Shown here: positions 25,951 through 35,726 of the stretch, in pieces
Position numbering within the stretch: position 1 is the stretch's first letter
How the letters are laid out: every line of letters starts with the position of its first letter
Source: Rotaria sp. Silwood1
Lineage: Eukaryota; Rotifera; Eurotatoria; Philodinida; Philodinidae
DNA length: 64,000 nt
Assembly (NCBI GenBank): GCA_905250075.1
Contig: CAJNOP010000191.1
Coordinates: 267,090-331,089 of the forward strand
Direction of reading: 5' to 3'
Made by a program: the position numbers and the translations under genes
Notes under the pieces: model-generated
What the model was told of the DNA's origin: nothing
The model's input: the letters and a program-made list of their open reading frames with translations, nothing else
Database searches by the model: none

Positions 25951-26323
25951 TTAAGATTCAAGAAGAACAACAAAACAATTTTCTCCATAACCTTTATTTT
26001 CAAGATAAAATGATATATTATAATATCCTGATGTAATACCATCAATTGTTTGAATTAAATAATCCATTTCAACTTTCATTTCATCGTTATATTAATAGTC
26101 ATCTGAATAAGGATTATCAGATAAAATATCACTTATTCAACTTCGTGTATTTGATAATACATATTATCTATAATTTTTATATAAATAAGTTGATTCAACA
26201 TTACCATCTTTAATAAGATCTTTATTATATGTTTTATCAACAAATGAAATATTATCTAATGACTAAGAGCTAGTATCATGACGGTAACCAAAGATTAAAA
26301 AAAATTGTTCTTGTTGAAGGACT
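25951..26323 (-). pseudogene. Decayed C-terminal domain of a bdelloid secreted/surface protein
   Basis: One minus-strand frame reads protein-like from about 26323 to a terminal TAA at 25951-25953: FLIFGYRHDTSS*SLDNISF, then KDLIKDGNVEST, then EMKVEMDYLIQTIDGITSG and ENKGYGENCFVVLLES. It has four in-frame stops: TAG at 26263, TAA at 26164, TGA at 26137 and TAA at 26092. The layout (a 'W-x-LDNIS' strand, a new 'NGxxEs' start, a 'QTIxGxTsGxYxISFYLEN' segment) resembles the jelly-roll carbohydrate-binding-like domains common in bdelloid extracellular proteins. That assignment is from pattern memory only. The first stop falls where a tryptophan would be expected. It lies tail-to-tail with the OPT gene 80 bp away. 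Confidence 0.5.
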
Positions 26324-27779
26324 TAGACGATAAATATAATAATGTAATTAATATGGAAATGATTCTTGATTTTCTAAAAAAATAATATTATTTTAATCTA
26401 TGATGTCGATTTTGTACACTCATTTTCCAAATAGGCTATTTAAAACAAAAATAAATTAAATTTTTTTCTTGTTTTCTTTTTTCTAAATATCTAGTGAAGG
26501 ATTTATTAAATTTTGATCATTTGAAGATATTTCTGTAAATAAATATTTAAATTTTTGATTTTGAGTAAAGAAAAAAATAACAGAAGAAGAAACAAATCTG
26601 TACGTCTTCCAGTTACATAAACAATTAGAATACAAATGGTTATTCCATATGAGAATCACAATTAGTTTAAGAATAACAACCAATCTTTCTTTATTAATCA
26701 AACTGTTTGTAGTATTTCTAAATAAAAATATGAAAAATTTAATCAAAACGACAATTCTTCAAATGTCAATGCATAATCATAAAGTTTCCTATTGAATGTC
26801 TATAAATTAATCAAAAATCCTACGACTATTTCGAAAGTTATTTCTTAAATATACTTTTCAATTGTAGTAAAATTACGTATAAGAAAAATCGTATTTTTCT
26901 CATATAGATTCATCATAAAAAATTTTGTTTTTATTTTGCTTATTATCAAGTGTCTACATCAAGGTGAAATTAAGTGTGAACAACATGAATCATATTTCTC
27001 TTGATTACATTTATTTAATTTTATGGATGTATTCATAGCTGTTAGCTTCATTGACGTTCTATTAATTGTTGGTTGATTAAAAAGTATTAGAAAAGATTTT
27101 AAAGAAAGAATGAATTTATTTTTGAAATTTATAAAAAGAAAATATAAATTGCATTGATTAAAAGCATTTGTCAATAGAATTTCTATCAACAATTATTCTT
27201 TTTGTAACTATTTTTTTGTTGCTAAAACAATTTGTTGATCTTTAAAAAATAATATTAGAAAATGTATTCGTTTAACAACTTTTTTTTTTTTGTATTTAGA
27301 ATTTGAGGTTCTAGGTCTTACATTCATTAACTACTCCATTCGACAAAAATATAATTCAGATAAAATATCAATAAAAATTCTTTTAAAAAATGAATATTAA
27401 ACTCCAGCTAAAACATAGTTCGATATATATCTACAGTAAAAAGAGTATTCATTATATCGTTGTTTCTTCTGAGATTCGTTTTATACTCAATTCGACGTGA
27501 ATATTCATCTGATAAAAAATTCTTATATACTTTCAGTATTCATTTATAATGATCTAATACAAATTTCGATTGATTAAGATGTTTATAAGAGAAAATATCA
27601 TTAATGTTTTCTCGATCTTCTTATAAAAATTTCATACACATTAAGAAACAATTCATTTAACATGACAATGAAAGTTCAGTCACATCGTTATGATTACATT
27701 TCTCACTTATCACCAGTGCTTATTCTTGGAATTTAAGTGCTTTTGTGGAATACACGTATATTTTCGAAGAGAATAAAAG
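26324..27779. other. AT-rich DNA between pseudogene and retrotransposon
   Basis: No supported gene. The minus-strand frame at 26483-26746 could be a further relic of the pseudogene, but this cannot be shown. Confidence 0.4.
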
Positions 27780-30700
27780 TGAGCGTCACTCCTACATGAC
27801 ACTTCCGAGTCGCCTCGGCCGTTTTAGACACTCGCTGGGGTTTAGCCCACCGATACTGGGAGTTACTCACTCTCAGCTACAATGTTCCTAAGATGATATT
27901 TGGAACAAGGGTCTTCAATGACTTTTCCCGATGTTAAAATCACTACCTTTCTTGTTTTCCCAAAAGTCATTGATTAATTCCGCATGTGCAAGCACAACGG
28001 GTCATTAGACATCACCATTTCCTTATCTTACAGCAAGGTGATTTTTAATGATCCTGCTCGTTCCCAAAATCGCACTACGTTGCATTCTCTCGAGACAGTC
28101 ACCAGTTGCAACCTGATTTAAGCCAATTTTTTCCATTAAATCTCCTTTTAGGTTCGAAAGCACTTCGCCACATGTGCCAAGGACCACCGGTAAGAAGGAA
28201 ACTTTCCATCCCGCAGTTTGTAATTCACGTAGTAAATTATCTCCTATTGGGTATGGCAATTTCGTAACTTCTTCCCAGTTACCATTGACACAGTAACGAT
28301 TTGTTTTTATTTGTACCTGTCTTTCAATACCAGTAAACCATGATATTGCAACCTCGATTATCAAGGCTGTCTTTCCTGGCTTATCGAAGATTATCAAATC
28401 TGGTTTGTTATGGCGAATGATCGTTTTGGTTTGTACTGGTTGATTCCAATACAACTTTATCCTTTCATTCTCTAGAACCGATTCCACTTTCTGTGAGTAG
28501 TGTGGAGGAGTGAGACCGTATTTTTGACATATTCTATAGTGTATGTTTCTAGCAACTGAGTCGTGACGGTCAACGTATAGGTTCGACAACCACTTGGAAC
28601 AACTTGAAAGGACATGCTCAATTGTTTCAAGATGGCACCCACACGCTCTACAACTCTTATCGTTCGAATTTGCTTGTGAAGGATGTGTGCGCGTTATTAA
28701 GCATCCTTCTTGAGCTGCTAGAGCATTCCTTACCGCTATCGATGATAGTTTCCCTTGCTTGAGCCAAGTAAAGGACTCTATCATATCCATGCTAGAGTTT
28801 GAACGTAGAACACGTCCTGCTAGCTCTAATTCTTTCCATGTTTTGTACCGTCCGTTGTTATTGACAGTACGCATTAGCCCGACCACGTGTCTTGCTAATG
28901 TTCTTGCGTCGTTAAAAGAAGCACCATCTATAATGACGGTGGAACGCACTTCTTCCAACTTATAGTCTATATCATATGCCTTTAAAATGCTGCCTGCATC
29001 ACTAACTACACATCGTTTCCCCCGGTTAACCATTCCCAAAAACAGATTTAATGATCCTTTTAATTCTGCTTTCGTACAGAGATACGCCCATAGGTATATG
29101 GTGGACTCCTCTATGGCGTCCTTAATCGATTTGAGACCATATCCTCCCATTTCAGCTGGCAGGTACAATCTTGCTACACAGCTGGATTTTTGTCTAGCTT
29201 TAAGCTCCACAAGTAGTTTGCGGTACTTCTTATCTAGATCTTCGCCCCGTTTTAAGACACTTGCGTATGTACCACTACCTTTAATTATGCAACTGGCTAT
29301 ATACTTAAATACAGGAATGATAGTGGTGTTATAGGAATTCACTTTTTGTCGAAAAGTAAGATCGGAATCCCATAAGCGACGTGCTTTATCATAACACCTG
29401 TCGTTCGCACGATCCCATGCTTCAGACTCCTTTAAACCTAGCTTCTGTTCCATGCCCAGATATTTGTAGACTGCTTCACCATCTAGCATCGGGAAGCTTA
29501 TACTTCTGTCAGTAGATGTGTCATCATCTACATCTGTCTGTTCACTTCGCATTCGTTTCGGTATAAAGTGTGTTACAGCACATTTTTTAACATTCAATTT
29601 CATGTTAATGTCCTCTGAAATTGATGCTACGACTTTGATCTGTTCCATTAGACTTTCAGGTGAGTTTGCATACAGCTTAAGATCATCCATATAGAAAAGA
29701 TGAGACAACGAGATTTGCACCTTTTTAAATTTCCCAGAGGCGGTGGTATAGCCACCTTTAACACTATTTATTGCGTGACTGATGGGAGCCATCGCTAGAC
29801 AGAACAACAAGGGACTGAAGCTATCTCCTTGAAGAACTCCGGAACGAATCCTTAGATAATTACTATGTTCTATCTTACCCCTAGGACTTCTCGCTTCATA
29901 TCGTACTCTCCAATTATTCATGACGCTTTTCAAAAACTTTCGTAACAGGTCAGGAACTTGCATTACTTTGAGCAGCCATTTGATATAACTATGTGGCAGA
30001 CTATCGAATGCCTTTGCATAGTCTATCCAAGCTACGCTAATAGGTCTCTGCTTCTGATCCTGTGCGTCTGCTATTAACGTTTGGTCAAGAGTGAGAGCAT
30101 GTGAGCAAGCCCACACACCCCGACGTAATGCTATTTGCTCGTTGTTCAGTATATCTCGCCCCCTCACATACTGATCTAAATATGCGGCTATAAAACCTGT
30201 TACTAGCTTGTAGCAGATATTTAAACAAGCTATAGGTCTGAAATTCGCGGGCTCAGACCTAGATCCGGATTTATGTATGAGTACTATACGTCCGTCGGTT
30301 ATCCACCTCTGCGGTAAGGGTTCGCCAGATAAGATATGATGAAGAGTTAAATCATAAAGTGTTGCATTGGCTGAATCGAAGACTTTCCACCAGTACCCCT
30401 GCAACTTATCTGGACCATGTGCTTTCCATGGTTTTATCTTTTGAACAACCTTCTGCCAAAGTTCAGGGTTCAATTGACCTTTAAGATCAGTCTCCCCCTG
30501 AATATTTGACATCGATTGTTCCCATGCTACTAGCCGTGGACTCTTCGAGTTAAAAGACTTTTTCACCCCTACAATTTCCTTCCAGAACTTTCTGATCTGA
30601 TGGATATCAACTGGTTCTGAATCAGTACACGTGCCCTGGAATAGCATCTTAGTCGGCATCTGACGAACGCGTATACGTTCTTCATCTGCTTTTCTTAATG

Positions 30701-31860
30701 CTATTCGCGATTGCAAAAGTTGAAGTCTGCACTTCAATCTTTCTACAAGAGATGTTATTTCAGCCCGTGACTCCACCTTATATTTCTTTTTAAGCATCCT
30801 GATGTTATGAAACTGCTTATTTGTAAGGGCTACTTCCGCACTTCTCACCCGTCTATTTAACTCACTAGTAGCTTTACCGATGACGCGGCGCAAATTCTCA
30901 CATTCGCTATATGTGATCTTAAACCATTCTCTTGATTGTTGTTGTTTTTCAAGACATTTTCGGTTTCCTACCTTAGAAACTGTCATCGCACCAGCGTAAA
31001 CTAGATTTGACAACTGATTCCAAGATATTCCACCTACTACCAAATCTAACTCACTTTTTATCAGTCGATTAACTTCGCAGATGATAGGTTTAATATGCTT
31101 GCCGGAGACTCTTAGTGGCGTTTTTCTCAACGTCATCCGACATCCTATCTTTTGTGCCTTTTTATATTCTTTCCTGAAGGTTGACTTAACAACATCATCA
31201 GCCAAATCAGCCGGTACGCACTGATCTGGTTTTATGACTGTAGGATTTACATCGTTACTATTACTACCGGCGTTGTGGTTAACATCCACAGTAGTGTCAG
31301 ATGGAACAGTAACGACTTTCAAATGCAATTTCGTCTTCTTTTGTTTCAAAGACGAATCACTAACACTCACACTGGCGGATTTGGTCTTGATATCACGCCA
31401 CTTGCCGCTAAGGCCTGCCTTAGTCCTTTTGGGCAGATTCAGATCTATCCAAGCTTTTTCGACGTCATTCCAAGATATCATACCTGATGGTTTGACATTG
31501 CTTGAAACTAATCGCTTTAGCTTTTCAATTTCCTCTTCTGACCAAACCGATGCCTTCCCCGATCCAGCGGGTTTGTCACCACTCGGTCCTTTTCCTCCTT
31601 GCGGAGTGCTATTTTCGAACCGACGAGTGGGTGTAGGAGCCACATGAATGCCAGCACTAGGACCTTGATCTTGGCTAGAAGTATCGACAGTTACTGCTGG
31701 GGCAACTGCACGACGGCTTCTAGTTGCAATAGGTTGCCGAGATTCGGCACTCGATCGCTCAGCCAGTCCGGATAAGGATGCTGCGCGCTTCCCGTCACCG
31801 GGTTTCACTGATTAATAGAATGTAGCTGTCTCTAGATGATGTCCTCCAGAGACAAGAGAG
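27780..31860 (-). mobile_element. R2-group non-LTR retrotransposon, apparently full length (ends approximate)
   Basis: A block of clearly higher GC than its surroundings holds one long ORF plus about 240 bases of 3'UTR on its left. The 3'UTR contains a perfect 12-bp inverted repeat, TCAATGACTTTT at 27915-27926 and its complement at 27962-27973. There is no poly(A) tail or other 3' repeat that I can see. Just upstream of the ORF an imperfect hairpin (31827-31854; TGTCTCT stem) lies in the presumed 5'UTR. Exact ends and any target duplication could not be fixed. The intact ORF and sharp composition change suggest a young insertion. Confidence 0.8.
28023..31808 (-). CDS. Retrotransposon polyprotein: Myb, reverse transcriptase, CCHC knuckle, restriction-like endonuclease
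   Basis: The frame is 1,261 codons without a break. In order: a basic, Pro/Ser-rich start; a single Myb/SANT-like DNA-binding domain (about residues 86-142, with Trp at 89, 113, 120 and 137); a linker; the reverse transcriptase (about 455-760) with HGPDKLQGYWWK, IDYAKAFDS (catalytic Asp596), SGVLQGDSFSPLLFC and FYMDDL (705-710); a C-x2-C-x8-H-x4-C knuckle (Cys1053, Cys1056, His1065, Cys1070); and a restriction-like endonuclease (KPD at 1135-1137, Glu1152, IIEVAISW). This order is that of the R2/R4/NeSL group, which nicks DNA and copies its RNA onto the nick. No Cys2-His2 zinc finger is seen before the Myb. The frame opens on GTG two codons after a stop; the first ATG is residue 110, inside the Myb domain, so initiation must be non-AUG, downstream or otherwise unusual. 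Confidence 0.9.
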   Translation of the reverse strand: MKPGDGKRAASLSGLAERSSAESRQPIATRSRRAVAPAVTVDTSSQDQGPSAGIHVAPTPTRRFENSTPQGGKGPSGDKPAGSGKASVWSEEEIEKLKRLVSSNVKPSGMISWNDVEKAWIDLNLPKRTKAGLSGKWRDIKTKSASVSVSDSSLKQKKTKLHLKVVTVPSDTTVDVNHNAGSNSNDVNPTVIKPDQCVPADLADDVVKSTFRKEYKKAQKIGCRMTLRKTPLRVSGKHIKPIICEVNRLIKSELDLVVGGISWNQLSNLVYAGAMTVSKVGNRKCLEKQQQSREWFKITYSECENLRRVIGKATSELNRRVRSAEVALTNKQFHNIRMLKKKYKVESRAEITSLVERLKCRLQLLQSRIALRKADEERIRVRQMPTKMLFQGTCTDSEPVDIHQIRKFWKEIVGVKKSFNSKSPRLVAWEQSMSNIQGETDLKGQLNPELWQKVVQKIKPWKAHGPDKLQGYWWKVFDSANATLYDLTLHHILSGEPLPQRWITDGRIVLIHKSGSRSEPANFRPIACLNICYKLVTGFIAAYLDQYVRGRDILNNEQIALRRGVWACSHALTLDQTLIADAQDQKQRPISVAWIDYAKAFDSLPHSYIKWLLKVMQVPDLLRKFLKSVMNNWRVRYEARSPRGKIEHSNYLRIRSGVLQGDSFSPLLFCLAMAPISHAINSVKGGYTTASGKFKKVQISLSHLFYMDDLKLYANSPESLMEQIKVVASISEDINMKLNVKKCAVTHFIPKRMRSEQTDVDDDTSTDRSISFPMLDGEAVYKYLGMEQKLGLKESEAWDRANDRCYDKARRLWDSDLTFRQKVNSYNTTIIPVFKYIASCIIKGSGTYASVLKRGEDLDKKYRKLLVELKARQKSSCVARLYLPAEMGGYGLKSIKDAIEESTIYLWAYLCTKAELKGSLNLFLGMVNRGKRCVVSDAGSILKAYDIDYKLEEVRSTVIIDGASFNDARTLARHVVGLMRTVNNNGRYKTWKELELAGRVLRSNSSMDMIESFTWLKQGKLSSIAVRNALAAQEGCLITRTHPSQANSNDKSCRACGCHLETIEHVLSSCSKWLSNLYVDRHDSVARNIHYRICQKYGLTPPHYSQKVESVLENERIKLYWNQPVQTKTIIRHNKPDLIIFDKPGKTALIIEVAISWFTGIERQVQIKTNRYCVNGNWEEVTKLPYPIGDNLLRELQTAGWKVSFLPVVLGTCGEVLSNLKGDLMEKIGLNQVATGDCLERMQRSAILGTSRIIKNHLAVR

Positions 31861-32940
31861 CGTAAGTTTAAATTGAGGTTTTATGGCTACCCTTCTTCTA
31901 TCCCAGCAACCAGATGGCAGGAAGTCAAATAGGTTTGGATATCGTTGTCTAGTAATGGTAGAAATGTATCAATAGAATCATTACATAGCTGACACTTAAA
32001 CTCTGTCGATGCTAAATAGTTGGTATAGTGAGCACTGGTCTTGAATGCAATAATAAGATATTACTCTACGCGCAAATCATAAATGTCGTATTATTTAGGA
32101 TTTAGCAGAGTCTGAATAGGGTTAATAAAAAGCAGTATGAACTTAATTCTAAGCTTAAGTAAACTCAACACTACCATTAGTGTAGAAAGTATATTGGGAA
32201 ACCCGATTAAAATTGATAATCGTTTGATTAAAAAAACAGTTGAAATGACACTATTTTAATCGCAATAGAATCTATTCTTGTGCTCTAAATTTTTCATTTG
32301 CTTTAACTCGATGAGTTTTCTCTAATTCTTTGAATAAATTGCTGCCATTTAACAGATTAGACAGATGAGAAAAAAATCTTTAACAACAAGAAATGAATAA
32401 ATTAAAAGAATCGTTTTTAATGTTTTTTCTTAGCTGTTTTTTACTTGGAGCCTGAAAAGAGAATTTCAGTAAAGAAAACGAAATATATTCAATTTTTTAC
32501 GGTGACTATTAATCTTGTACACATGATTTTATTTTATTCACTTTCTCACGTCTCAATTATTTTCCTTTAGTAAGTCTAGCTGTAACTGATTGACGATATG
32601 TCGTGGAGTTGTTACAGCAGTAGAAATACTTGAGTCAGGAATTCTTAAACATTTGTTCAATGAACAGTACAGTGAAGTAAGCATCATCAAATCAATCAAC
32701 AGGCATTGAATTAAAAAATTTTATTTGATTGTGCAATTGAATAGCAAGAAATTGCGAAAGAGTTAGGAATGTGTTTCTATTATAATTGTTTTTTCTGCTT
32801 CAAAGATCGTTTCCATATTTTCATTGAAATATTTATTTCTCATTGATATATGATAGTTCTAGATACCATTAAATAACTACATTTGACTTGTTTCTGTACG
32901 TAATTCAAAAAACATCTACAAAATAACCTATATGGCAACT

Positions 32941-33083
32941 ATTTTTAAACAATCATCTACTCCTCGGAATTTCCAGGGCACAAAAATCTTTTCCTACCTT
33001 GCCCTTCCCTGTAGCAGGATAGGGAAATATCTTTGTGATCTGAAAATTTCAAAGAGTAGATTAATTTTTAAAAACAATCTCTA
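32941..33083. repeat. Imperfect foldback (about 65-bp arms)
   Basis: ATTTTTAAACAATCATCTAC on the left is mirrored by the complement of GTAGATTAATTTTTAAAAAC on the right. The pairing continues through CTTTTCCTACC / GGATAGGGAAA to a small central loop near 33005-33015. It may be a small foldback element or a long RNA hairpin. Confidence 0.5.
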
Positions 33084-33461
33084 TAGATTATGTCGAAGAT
33101 GTTTTTCAATTTACATACAGAAATAACGCAAACGTAGCTATTAGACGATGTCGCATATCAATGAGAAACAAATATTCTAATCAAAATATAGAAACGATAA
33201 AGAAGAAGAAAGAATAGTGATAATAGAAACATATTTCTATTTGTTGCTAAATTCCTAACTATTTAATGGCGCAAACAAACAAAATTTAAATCTAACACAC
33301 CTGCTGCTCGGTGATACTTCGAGTATGGATGTGGATATGAGCGTAGTTGATTTCTTCAAACACACTGTTAGCTCGCTTCGACGAGCTTAACTTTGTTTAT
33401 TTATTTCATATGTTAAATCTCTTCAAAATGTCCTTAAAATCACTAGGTATATATACATCCA

Positions 33462-33570
33462 TAGAGAGGAGGAGAAGAAGAACAAGAGAGAAAGAAGGAG
33501 AAACAACAATAACAATAACAATACAGTAGAAAGAAGAAAGGAGAGAGAAAGAGATAGAGAATCGAGGGTA
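33462..33570 (+). repeat. Polypurine low-complexity tract
   Basis: Almost pure A/G with AGAGAGG, GAAGAAGAAC and ACAATAACA runs. Confidence 0.7.
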
Positions 33571-34427
33571 GGCAGAATGTGAGTCACCGTTAACACACAC
33601 ACACTCATACCAACAACAAATCGTCTTTGGTCAAAAACTTTTTTCATTCGTTCTCTTCCTTAATCCATCTCTATTTTTTTTCATAAAACAAAGCCAACAA
33701 TTCACCTTAGACAACAGTCGATTCTAATCCATAAAGAAGAAGTTAGATCAAATAAATAGTTCAAACTTCACTCATTCCTAATTGACGAATCGACATGATT
33801 CATATCAAATAATAAAAAACAATTTTCTTTTTCTCAAAAAGGTTATTCATTGTACATTAGTTTCTTCTATTTGATTATTATCAGATTACATAGTAACTTC
33901 TACGTGTCGACTCAAAAAATAAAGACATGAGTTTCTGGTTAAGAAACAACTTATTTTATTAGTTAATTTAACTTGAATCCATTATTTTATCACCACGATA
34001 TACTATTGTTTGAAGAGTGGATATACAAATATATAATTTTAGCTTATAAATACCTGCCGACAACATCATACATATGAAATTATTACTAAGATTAGAAGTT
34101 ATGGTCATCAATATTTCATACGATAATATTGGATTTTACAATATATTGTTCATCTAATATAAATCCATTTTACGCTTTAGATGCCCTGGCTTTGTAAACC
34201 ATTCGGACGGCATACTTGTAACTCAATTTCATTTTTCATAACTTAATTCAGATAGGATTTACAAACTATTTTAGCATTCGATACCCAATTCTGAAATTCG
34301 AAACTAAAATAATAACTTCAGTGTCTTCAAAAATTATGCCCCCCCCCCTTTATTCAAATTTTTATTCGAGGTCTTGATCTTTCGTTTGTTCTTTGATTTT
34401 ATTATTTTCATTTTTGATGTCGCTTAA

Positions 34428-35062
34428 CCCTGATACGCCCACCTGAAGTTCAACTGGACTACAGTGAGTGTCATTTTTATGTTATACACGCACAACGTCA
34501 GATAAAATCACGTCTCTCTATATATGCTATAGTGGGGATTAGTAGTATATGCCGTTGACATTAATCGTGTATTGTCCTTATTTGCGTATGGGATAAACTA
34601 TCATGAAATCCGTACGAACGGTTGCAGTTTGCTTGGGGTGCGTCTGGACTTCATATCACAGCACTAGTAGTTTTGGCTTATTCTCTAGCAATAACTTTGC
34701 CAATTTTACCCTATATATCTTTTTTGTCGCTCTTGTAAGGATATTACAGAATTTTCCAATACGTTGTAGAACGAGTAGATGACTTTAGGATGTCCCGTTT
34801 TTTATGTTATACTATATGTTGCGAAATACTTTCAAAATAAAAGAGGATGCTTAAAGAATTTCTAGAAAAAATAAAAGATCAAACAATTAAATACATAGAC
34901 AATTCTGTTATTTATATATGTGATAACATCTTAGTCACATACTATAAAATAGTAATAAAATATGATACTTACCACATATATTACATCGATTGTATCAAGT
35001 TGGGGTTCGCACAAACTTCAGATCGACAACAAGTGATAATCTTTTAGGTGGATGTATCAGGG
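34428..35062. mobile_element. piggyBac-like non-autonomous element in TTAA
   Basis: TTAA at 34424-34427 precedes CCCTGATACGCCCACCT. On the right the complement of AGGTGGATGTATCAGGG is followed by TTAA at 35063-35066. The 17-bp terminal inverted repeats match at 15 positions, start with CCC, and sit directly in duplicated TTAA, as in piggyBac elements. The 635-bp interior has no transposase; its only longer frame (34847-35047, 66 residues) has no recognisable domain. Confidence 0.7.
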
Positions 35063-35066
35063 TTAA

Positions 35067-35726
35067 ATCGTCCTTTGACCTTTCTTTTGTAATGCCGTGC
35101 TTCCATGAGTGTGTTTCAATATTTCAATAAATCAACAGGAAATGCCTTGACGAAATGAACTCTGCATTCTTTTAAATCAATTTATTTCAAGCACATTTAT
35201 TTATTTTTATTCTATTATTATTCATTTTATGTTCGACTTACTCGATTACTGAAAAGCAAATGTTGAGACCAGCAGATGGCGCTTGTATTTTTGTTAAGAT
35301 ATAGGTTAATCTGTTTTTTAACTGATTTAAGTAAACCCAGTAAAATTCAATATAAAGTATGATTTATCTAGCACAATTAAAATAAATCATTCATAAACTT
35401 CATTTTATCTTCAAGAAGGGTATGAAGTGTGGGTGTGAGTAAGTCTTAGTGAATAGAAGATAAACAAGTCTCCTACAATCATTCTCACATTCCCGTCCAG
35501 ATTCTGTTCTATCAGAGTCGTATCAACATACGAAGCCAACCATTCTCATTGAGTATCGTACTTAAGCCCAAATCAACAATTTCCACATTCCTGCCAAATA
35601 CATTCTCTTTCTCCATTCATCTTTCGAACTGAGAAGCATTTGAACGGTTAAAAAATGGTTCTATCTAAATATAGGAGCATTACAATCAATAGAGTAATAG
35701 AATAATATAATATACGAGATAAAAAA
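35067..35726. other. Intergenic, with a weak telomere-like dyad
   Basis: GTGTGGGTGTGAG at 35427-35439 is followed by CTCACATTCCC at about 35484. No gene is seen. Confidence 0.5.

Larger units (their letters stand above)
31861..34423. other. Intergenic DNA with a foldback and purine-rich tract
   Basis: No supported gene. It holds the hairpin at 32941-33083 and a purine-rich low-complexity stretch at about 33462-33570, whose complementary strand gives false Leu/Ser-rich frames. Confidence 0.5.

Noticed and set aside
28759..31647. Plus-strand reading frames opposite the retrotransposon ORF
   Set aside because: They are complementary-strand shadows of a clear RT/endonuclease gene and have no domains of their own.
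31809..31960. HDV-like ribozyme at the 5' end of the retrotransposon
   Set aside because: I could find one hairpin but not the nested double-pseudoknot pairing by eye; a structure search would be needed.
33406..33647. Leu/Ser/Val-rich minus-strand frames
   Set aside because: They are translations of the purine-rich low-complexity tract.
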